Below, in pieces: positions 1 to 5,875 of a stretch of DNA of 13,073 bases. This DNA is from a bacterium. Its GTDB lineage: Bacteria; Krumholzibacteriota; Krumholzibacteria; LZORAL124-64-63. The stretch covers positions 1 to 13,073 of the forward strand of contig JAUUZX010000006.1 in NCBI GenBank assembly GCA_030592025.1. Direction: 5' to 3'. Every line of letters starts with the position of its first letter. Position 1 is the first letter of the stretch. Made by a program: the position numbers and the translations under genes. The notes beneath the pieces are model-generated. The model was given only the letters and a program-made list of their open reading frames with translations, did not search any database and was not told the origin of the DNA.

Positions 1-84
1 GTCGTCCTGGGTTCCCTGCTGGCCGACGTGGCCTATCGCTGGGCCGACCCCCGGGTGCGCCTGGGCGGAAGGGGGCGGGCGTGA
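1..84 (+). CDS. ABC transporter permease, DppB/OppB type (C-terminal fragment)
   Basis: Only the last 27 codons are present; the gene begins upstream of the window. The visible tail reads through LLADVAYRWADPRVRLG. This matches the end of DppB/OppB-type inner-membrane permeases, where a final membrane helix is followed by a conserved D-x-x-Y-x-x-x-D-P-R-[IV] segment. The stop codon overlaps the GTG start of the next permease by 4 bp (GTGA), so translation is probably coupled. Identity rests on this short tail plus the order permease, permease, ATPase, which is typical of peptide/opine/nickel importers. Substrate cannot be told. Confidence 0.8.
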   Translation, partial: VVLGSLLADVAYRWADPRVRLGGRGRA

Positions 85-911
85 GTAAGCGCGTATCGGC
101 AGGCATGGTGGGGGTGACCATCTGCGGCGTGTTGGCGGTGGTGGCCCTGGCCGCGCCCCTCCTGGCCCCGGGTGATCCGGCGGCCCTCGGCACCGCGGGC
201 GAGGAACTGCAGGCGCCCTCCTTCGATCACCCCCTGGGCACGGATATCCTCGGGCGTGACGTCCTCAACCGCCTGGTCCACGGCAGCCGGGTTTCGCTCC
301 TGGTGGGCTGGCTGAGCGTGGTCCTGTCGGTGATCCTGGGCACGGCGGTGGGGGTGGGGGCGGGGCTCGGTCCCGGCTGGCTCGACCGCACGCTCATGTT
401 GGTGACCGATGCCTTCCTGGCCTTCCCCCGGGTTTTTCTCGTGCTCCTGTTGGTTTCCCTGGCCTCGCCATCCCTGCCGCTGGTCATGGCGGTCCTGGGC
501 CTGACAGGATGGATGGGCATAGCGCGCCTCGTGCGGGCCGAGACCCTCAGCCTGCGGGAACGGTCGTTCGTGGAGGCGGCGGAGGGGTTCGGCCTGGCGC
601 CGTGGCGGGTGGCCTGGTCCCACGTGTTACCGCACCTGGTGGGCACGATCCTCGTGGCGGCGAGCTTGCGCGTGGGCAGCGCGATCCTGACCGAAAGCTT
701 CCTGAGCTTCCTGGGTCTGGGCGCCCAGGAGCCCACCGTGAGTTGGGGCGCCATGATCCAGCAGGGCCGTGGCGTCCTCGTCGAAGGCTGGTGGTTGACG
801 ACCTTCCCGGGCGTGGCCCTGACCCTCACCGTCGTGGGGTACAACCTGCTCGCCGACGGCCTGCGGGCCCGTTTCGAACCGCGGCGGGATCGGGAGGTGC
901 CCCGTGACTGA
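81..911 (+). CDS. ABC transporter permease, DppC/OppC type
   Basis: This is a 276-aa inner-membrane permease, the second half of the transmembrane pore of a peptide/opine/nickel-family importer. An N-terminal helix spans about residues 10-30. It is followed by the family hallmark HPLGTDILGRDVLNRL (50-65) and RVSL, then about five more hydrophobic helices. The cytoplasmic EAA loop that docks on the ATPase lies at about 165-185 (EAA, G three residues on, LP at 183-184). The C-terminal half carries ESFLSFLGLGAQEPTVSWG (205-223), also characteristic of DppC/OppC. Length is normal for the family, which runs about 270-310 aa. The start is GTG, with a GGAAGGGGG Shine-Dalgarno ending 5 nt upstream. 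It overlaps the preceding permease by 4 bp and the following ATPase by 8 bp. Di- or oligopeptide import is the default guess; nickel or opines are alternatives because the binding protein is not in view. Confidence 0.92.
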   Translation: MSKRVSAGMVGVTICGVLAVVALAAPLLAPGDPAALGTAGEELQAPSFDHPLGTDILGRDVLNRLVHGSRVSLLVGWLSVVLSVILGTAVGVGAGLGPGWLDRTLMLVTDAFLAFPRVFLVLLLVSLASPSLPLVMAVLGLTGWMGIARLVRAETLSLRERSFVEAAEGFGLAPWRVAWSHVLPHLVGTILVAASLRVGSAILTESFLSFLGLGAQEPTVSWGAMIQQGRGVLVEGWWLTTFPGVALTLTVVGYNLLADGLRARFEPRRDREVPRD

Positions 912-2601
912 ACTCATGAGACTGCGGGACCTGCGTGTGGACTTCGCCAGGGGGAGAGACCTGCCACAGCCGGTGTTGCGGGGCGTCGACCTGAGCATCG
1001 ATGTGGGCGAGGCTGTGGCGTTGGTCGGCCCCTCGGGCTGCGGCAAGACCATGACCGCGCTGGCCATGTGTGGCCTGCTGCCTCCGGATTCCCTGCGGGG
1101 CGAGGTGCTCTGGCGGGGGCAGGTGGTCGGTTCGGCCGGAGGGCCGCGCTGGCGTGATATCCGCGGACACGGCGTCACCTTCATGCCCCAGGACCCGAGC
1201 GCGGGGCTGAACCCGGTCCTGCGTGTCGGGGACCAGATCGCCGAGACGGTCCGGCGGCATCATGGCCTGGGTGCGGGGGGTGCCCGGCGTCGCGCGGTCG
1301 ACCTGCTGGCCGAGACCCGCGTCCCGGAGCCCGAGCGGTGCGCCCGGGCGTGGCCCCACGAACTCAGCGGCGGCATGCTGCAGCGGGCGGTGCTGGCGGC
1401 GGCCCTCGCCTGCGACCCCGCGCTGCTCGTGGCCGACGAACCCACCACGGCCCTCGACCCCATGGTGCAGGCGACGATCCTCCGGCTGATCGATGATCTG
1501 CGCCGCGAACGGGGGATGGCCCTGCTCTTCATCAGCCACGATCCCGATCTGGTGCGGTTGCTCACCGACCGTGCCGTCCATCTGGTGGAGGGCCGCACGG
1601 CGGCGGCGCCACAGGTGGTGCGGCCGGTGGTGCGGGAGCGGAAACCGGCGGAAGCGGACGGGGAGACGGTTGTCGACGGCCAAGGCCTGGTCGCGCGCTA
1701 CGATCGCTGGTCGCGCCCGGCGGTGGGGGGTGTCGACGTCGCGCTGCGGGCGGGCAGGATCGTCGGGCTGGCCGGCGGTTCGGGCAGCGGCAAGACGACC
1801 CTGGCCCGGATGCTCGCCGGATTCCTGCGGCCGGAATCGGGCAGGGTGGACGTGGGGGGCGAGGATCTCCACTCCCTGGGGGGCGCGCACTTCCGTCGGG
1901 CACGGCGGGGAGTCCAGTTGCTTTTCCAATCGGCGGGCGCCTCCCTCGACCCCCGCCAAACGGCTGCCGGAAGTCTGGTTGAGGCGGGGGCGGAGTTGAG
2001 TGTTGTCGGTGACCTCCTGAAGGAGGTGGGGCTTTCCGCTGACCTGGGCGGACGCCTTCCCCACCAGCTCAGCGGCGGGCAGGCCCAGCGTGTGGCCCTG
2101 GCCCGTTGCCTGGCGGTCAGGCCGCGAGCGCTCATCGCCGACGAGCCCACCAGCGCCCTCGACCGGGAGGCGGCGGCGCGCATCCATGAGTTGTTGGCGG
2201 GGATCGCGACCGGGCGTGGCCTCGCGTTGCTCATCGTGTCCCATGACCTGCCGGCCCTGCTGGCGGTGTGCGACGAGATCGTCGTCATGCAGCAGGGGAT
2301 TATCCTGGAGCGTTTCGCCCCGTCGCGACCCGAGGCGCCGGCCCATCCCTACACGCGGTCATTGCTCGCCGTGGCCCCCTCCCGGCTGGTCGGCGATGCC
2401 GCGCTCTGGCGTGGGTTGCGCGGGCCTGCGCGGAAGGCTGCGAAGGGGGGAGGGGAGGGGTGCCCTCATGCGACGGCTTGCGACATCGCCAAGGATCAAT
2501 GCCACAGCAGGTTACCGGGTCTTGAAAGAGTCGCTCCCGGTTGGTTCCTGCGGTGTCCCGAGATGGATCTTCCTACGCAATCACAATTTATTGACACGTA
2601 A
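904..2601 (+). CDS. Fused dual ATPase of peptide-type ABC importer (DppD-DppF-like)
   Basis: This 565-aa protein carries two complete nucleotide-binding domains that most relatives encode separately as DppD and DppF. Domain 1 has Walker A GPSGCGKT (42-49), Q-loop Q96, signature LSGGM (154-158), Walker B LLVADEPT (174-181) and switch H212. Domain 2 has Walker A GGSGSGKT (291-298), Q342, LSGGQ (389-393), Walker B LIADEPT (410-416) and H447. Both sites look catalytically intact; the first signature ends in M instead of Q. The tail has four cysteines (C520, C526, C533, C551) in the GCP-x4-C-x6-C ... RC pattern of the oligopeptide/dipeptide C-terminal domain, which binds a [4Fe-4S] cluster in some OppD/DppD structures. 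The GTG start has a GGAGG 6 nt upstream and overlaps dppC-like by 8 bp. The last codons are visibly less GC-rich than the rest and contain the promoter of the next gene. Confidence 0.93.
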   Translation: MTELMRLRDLRVDFARGRDLPQPVLRGVDLSIDVGEAVALVGPSGCGKTMTALAMCGLLPPDSLRGEVLWRGQVVGSAGGPRWRDIRGHGVTFMPQDPSAGLNPVLRVGDQIAETVRRHHGLGAGGARRRAVDLLAETRVPEPERCARAWPHELSGGMLQRAVLAAALACDPALLVADEPTTALDPMVQATILRLIDDLRRERGMALLFISHDPDLVRLLTDRAVHLVEGRTAAAPQVVRPVVRERKPAEADGETVVDGQGLVARYDRWSRPAVGGVDVALRAGRIVGLAGGSGSGKTTLARMLAGFLRPESGRVDVGGEDLHSLGGAHFRRARRGVQLLFQSAGASLDPRQTAAGSLVEAGAELSVVGDLLKEVGLSADLGGRLPHQLSGGQAQRVALARCLAVRPRALIADEPTSALDREAAARIHELLAGIATGRGLALLIVSHDLPALLAVCDEIVVMQQGIILERFAPSRPEAPAHPYTRSLLAVAPSRLVGDAALWRGLRGPARKAAKGGGEGCPHATACDIAKDQCHSRLPGLERVAPGWFLRCPEMDLPTQSQFIDT

Positions 2602-2619
2602 TAGGCCACTCTCTATATT
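2591..2619 (+). promoter_or_regulatory. Sigma-70-type promoter for the TonB receptor unit
   Basis: TTGACA (2591-2596, full consensus -35) is separated by exactly 17 bp from TATATT (2614-2619, five of six -10 bases). The predicted transcript starts near 2626. The -35 box lies inside the last codons of the upstream ATPase gene, whose stop is at 2599-2601. In such GC-rich DNA a match this good by chance is unlikely. It means the receptor gene need not depend on readthrough from the ABC operon. Confidence 0.85.
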
Positions 2620-2625
2620 CAAACA

Positions 2626-2808
2626 CCAGTTGCGGCTCCGGTTCTCCAGTAGAACGCAAATGCCCGTCGGAACTGGCGGAAACGTCATGGCAGCAAGCAC
2701 CCCACACTGCCCGGCTCAGGTTCAGTGCATAATGATAGAAGCTCATTCACAGGTTCCTCACGGAACCGCGATTCAGCCGGATTAGTTCCCTTGGAAAGGA
2801 GCTCCAGC
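2626..2808 (+). promoter_or_regulatory. Hairpin-rich 5' leader of the TonB receptor mRNA
   Basis: This non-coding leader of about 183 nt contains a run of short perfect stems: GTTCT/AGAAC (2641-2655, 5-nt loop), CACTG/CAGTG (2705-2727), AATGA/TCATT (2731-2747), GGTTCC/GGAACC (2752-2767, 4-nt loop) and TTCC/GGAA (2786-2796). The last one would cover the 5' part of the Shine-Dalgarno GGAAAGGAG (2793-2801). GGAAC (2762-2766) can also pair with GTTCC (2785-2789), which competes with the last two stems. No known riboswitch consensus was recognised. Regulation by this leader is an inference from base pairing alone. Confidence 0.4.
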
Positions 2809-5800
2809 ATGCTCCGGCTCTACCGGGTCACGCGGATTTTGCCCCTCGTCCTTCTTCTGGTCGCGGCTACGGTTGTGCCTGTTGTGGACACCTTTGCCCA
2901 AGACGCTCCCGCACGTATCAAGGGGATCGTCAAGGATGCCGAATCCGGGGAACTTCTGGATTACGCCAACGTGCTCCTCGCGGGCACGACCAGGGGCACC
3001 ATGTCCCTGGGTGGCGGCGTCTTCTATTTCAACATCGCTCCCGGCACCTACACCGTTAAGGTGCTCTACCTCGGTTACGGCCCCATGGAGCAGACGGTCA
3101 CGGTGACCGCGGGGAGCACGGCTGACGTCGTCTTCGGCCTCGAGACCGTCATCGTTGAGACCCTGCAGGCCTTCGATGTCGAGGGTGCCGAGTACATGGT
3201 CGAGGTCAAGAGTTCGGTGGAGGAGATCACCATCGGCTCGGATACCTTCGAGAAGTACGCCATCGACTCGGTCGAGGACGCCCTCTCGAAGCAGGCCGGC
3301 ATCGTGTCCCGTGCTGGTGAGCTGTACGTGCGCGGCGGCCGCTCCGGTGAGGTCCAGTTCCAGATGGACGGCGTCACCGTGAGCAACCCCATGGGCACCG
3401 GCGCCATGGAGGTCTCGACCATGGCCGTGGCCAGCATGACCACGGCCACCGGTGGCCTCGACGCCAAGCACGGCAACGCCCTGTCCGGTGTCGTGAACAT
3501 CAGAACCAAGGAGGGTGGGGAGAAGTTCAGCGGCGGTGTCCGCTACCTCTCCGACGATTTCGGCCGCCAGGACAAGACCTACAAGAACTACGATCGTCTC
3601 GAGTATGGCTTCGGTGGTCCTACGCCGATCAAGGGCATGACCTACTTCCTGTCGGGCGATCTGGCCTTCCAGGACGGCGAGAACGTGTCGGTGGCGCACC
3701 GCCCCGAGACCAAGGTGAAGCTGGGTGACACCACCATTTTCAAGTTCCGTCGCCGCCAGTTCAACTCGGCCAAGGGCTCGCTCAAGCTGGCCTACCGTTT
3801 CGACGAGAACAGAAAAATCACCGCTGAGTACTCCTACTCGACGTCGTTGGGCGAGCGTTACGCCCCCAACTGGAGCGTCGAGGGGCACGCACGCCGCATC
3901 GTGTACATGCCCGAGGTCATCTTCCCCAACAGCACGAACGTCAACGACTGGGTTGCGACGGGCCGGCCGATCCCCGTCTACTACGGCCCCTGGTACGACA
4001 ACATGCTCGCCAACTCCCACGTGGTCATGGTGCTGGACCAGCGCAACGACAGCGAGCGCCGCGTGGCCATGCCCGTGCTGGAGGTGCGCAGCGCCGCCGA
4101 CAACCGGATCTACACGGTGATCGCCCAGCCCCAGTTCGACGGTTACCGCTACCCCTACTCGGCCTACTCCACGGTGGCGGAAGACAGTTCCTACACCGCG
4201 TTCAACTCGGCCAACCGGGATTTCCAGTTCAAGAGCATCGGCCAGGTCGCCAAGATCATCTGGCGCCAGAACATCACCGAGTCGACGTTCTACGTGGTCC
4301 GTCTCGGTCTGGTGGCCTTCGATTCGCGCACGGACACCGGGGGCAAGTCGCCCTGGGAGTTCAACCACGGCGGCATCCGCTCGCCCGGGGTCTTCTTCGG
4401 CCAGCAGCGCATCTACCAGACGGCCACCGATTTCTACACGGATCCGTTGAGCTCCTACTTCGTGACCACGAGCGACAACCGGGTCTACCAGGAAGAGTAC
4501 AGCCGTACCTACAGCGTCGGTTTCGAGATCGTGAGCGCCCGCTGGTCAGGGCATCTCGTCGAGACGGGCTTCGGCGTGCGCTACAACGACCTGGAGCGCT
4601 ACCAGCTCTTCCAGCCGGCGATCATGCGTCAGAACCGCTTCTCCGACGAGTGGACCCAGGGCAGCAACCGCAACGTCTTCCATACCTACAATCCCGAGGC
4701 CTACTGGTACATGCAGGACCGCTGGGAATACGAGGGTATGGTGGTGAACTACGGTCTGCGCTGGGACATGTTCTCCCCGGGCAGCGCCGCGGCCATCGAA
4801 CTGGTGAACGACGAGATCGACGCCAACGTGGTCAAGTACAAGACCGCCTTCCAGCCGCGTCTGGGCTTCGCGTTCCCCATCACCGAGCGGGACGGCTTCC
4901 ACTTCCACTACGGTCGCTTCGTTCAGTTCCCGAGCCGCGAGCACCTCTTCGCCAGCCAGGATCCGGTGGGCGCGTCCGACGTGCTGGGCAACCCGAACCT
5001 GGAGCCCGAGACGACGATCCAGTACTCCGCGGGCATCAAGCACCAGTTCACGGACCACATCGCGGGGCAGTTCTCGCTCTACAGCAAGGACATCTACGAC
5101 CTGATCGCGACCACGTCCATCACCGACGCCACGACGGGCCAGCAGCTGAACCGTCGCATCAACAAGGCCTACGCCTCGGCCCGCGGTGTCGAGACGACGT
5201 TGGAGAAGCGCTACAGCGACCACTACCAGTTCCGGTTCACCTACACCTACTCCTTCGCGGACGGTGTGGCCTCGGACTCGAACTTCGGCGCCAACCCCGA
5301 GGGCCTGGCCTACCTGCCCAACCAGGAACTGCCCCTGGCCTGGGATCAGCGCCATGTGGCGAACCTCATGCTGCGCCTGGCCGATCCCGGTGTGTGGTCT
5401 GTCGGGTTCACGTTCTCCTACGGCAGCGGCTTGCCCTGGACGCCCTTCGACCGCTTTGCCAAGCGGCAGGACCCCATGCTGGAGAACAGCAACCGCCTGC
5501 CGGCGACCTACGACCTGACCCTCCAGTTGCAACGGGACATCGATTTCTACGGGAAACGGCTCTCGCTGCAGATGCAGGCGTTCAACCTGCTGAACCAGGA
5601 CATGATCAGCGCCGCGCCCGGTGGTGGCGGGATCGCACCGGGCATGATCAACGGTGCGGGCTACGGAGGCATGTCCCATCTCACCGAAACCGGCAAGTAC
5701 GGTGCGGCCCTGCTGCACGACGCGGACGGCGACGGTACGGACGAATTCATCCCCTTCTACGATCCGCGGACCTTCCAGGGCCACAGGTGGTTCCGGTTCG

Positions 5801-5820
5801 CGTTGGGGTACTATTTCTAG
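2809..5820 (+). CDS. TonB-dependent outer-membrane receptor with carboxypeptidase-like regulatory domain
   Basis: This 1003-aa outer-membrane active transporter or channel has an unknown substrate. Residues 1-31 form a signal peptide (positive start, leucine-rich core, cut near TFA-QD). About 36-112 is a carboxypeptidase-like beta-sandwich (KGIVKDAESGELLDYANVLL, then APGTYTVKV). The plug covers about 115-237, with ELYVRGGRSGEVQFQMDGV (171-189) and LSGVVNIRTKEGG (225-237). The rest is a TonB-type beta-barrel, including NPNLEPET and a terminal aromatic strand ending GYYF, with the final Phe expected for BAM recognition. IVETLQAFDV (115-124), between the sandwich and the plug, is a candidate TonB box. 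The ATG at 2809 was chosen because GGAAAGGAG ends 7 nt upstream and the signal peptide starts there; an in-frame extension to 2725 would add non-signal sequence. Codons are strongly C/G-ending (AAG, TTC, TAC), which suggests high expression. It is the first gene of a three-gene unit, and ExbB/ExbD downstream could energise it. Confidence 0.93.
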   Translation: MLRLYRVTRILPLVLLLVAATVVPVVDTFAQDAPARIKGIVKDAESGELLDYANVLLAGTTRGTMSLGGGVFYFNIAPGTYTVKVLYLGYGPMEQTVTVTAGSTADVVFGLETVIVETLQAFDVEGAEYMVEVKSSVEEITIGSDTFEKYAIDSVEDALSKQAGIVSRAGELYVRGGRSGEVQFQMDGVTVSNPMGTGAMEVSTMAVASMTTATGGLDAKHGNALSGVVNIRTKEGGEKFSGGVRYLSDDFGRQDKTYKNYDRLEYGFGGPTPIKGMTYFLSGDLAFQDGENVSVAHRPETKVKLGDTTIFKFRRRQFNSAKGSLKLAYRFDENRKITAEYSYSTSLGERYAPNWSVEGHARRIVYMPEVIFPNSTNVNDWVATGRPIPVYYGPWYDNMLANSHVVMVLDQRNDSERRVAMPVLEVRSAADNRIYTVIAQPQFDGYRYPYSAYSTVAEDSSYTAFNSANRDFQFKSIGQVAKIIWRQNITESTFYVVRLGLVAFDSRTDTGGKSPWEFNHGGIRSPGVFFGQQRIYQTATDFYTDPLSSYFVTTSDNRVYQEEYSRTYSVGFEIVSARWSGHLVETGFGVRYNDLERYQLFQPAIMRQNRFSDEWTQGSNRNVFHTYNPEAYWYMQDRWEYEGMVVNYGLRWDMFSPGSAAAIELVNDEIDANVVKYKTAFQPRLGFAFPITERDGFHFHYGRFVQFPSREHLFASQDPVGASDVLGNPNLEPETTIQYSAGIKHQFTDHIAGQFSLYSKDIYDLIATTSITDATTGQQLNRRINKAYASARGVETTLEKRYSDHYQFRFTYTYSFADGVASDSNFGANPEGLAYLPNQELPLAWDQRHVANLMLRLADPGVWSVGFTFSYGSGLPWTPFDRFAKRQDPMLENSNRLPATYDLTLQLQRDIDFYGKRLSLQMQAFNLLNQDMISAAPGGGGIAPGMINGAGYGGMSHLTETGKYGAALLHDADGDGTDEFIPFYDPRTFQGHRWFRFALGYYF

Positions 5821-5875
5821 ATCAGGGGCACATCGCACTGGCCCCGGCGACCGGGACCGGCTGGAAAGGATGGCA

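Noticed and set aside
2725..2808. In-frame N-terminal extension of the TonB receptor
   Set aside because: It places 28 polar residues before a clear signal peptide. The good Shine-Dalgarno is in front of 2809.
2626..2808. Cobalamin or cyclic-di-GMP riboswitch in the receptor leader
   Set aside because: TonB receptors are often B12-controlled, so I looked for the B12 box and for the GEMM core. Neither conserved core is present.
5654..5875. Upstream start for the secreted protein overlapping the receptor gene
   Set aside because: It would overlap the receptor by more than 160 bp in another frame and bury the signal peptide. Ribosome site spacing supports 5876.
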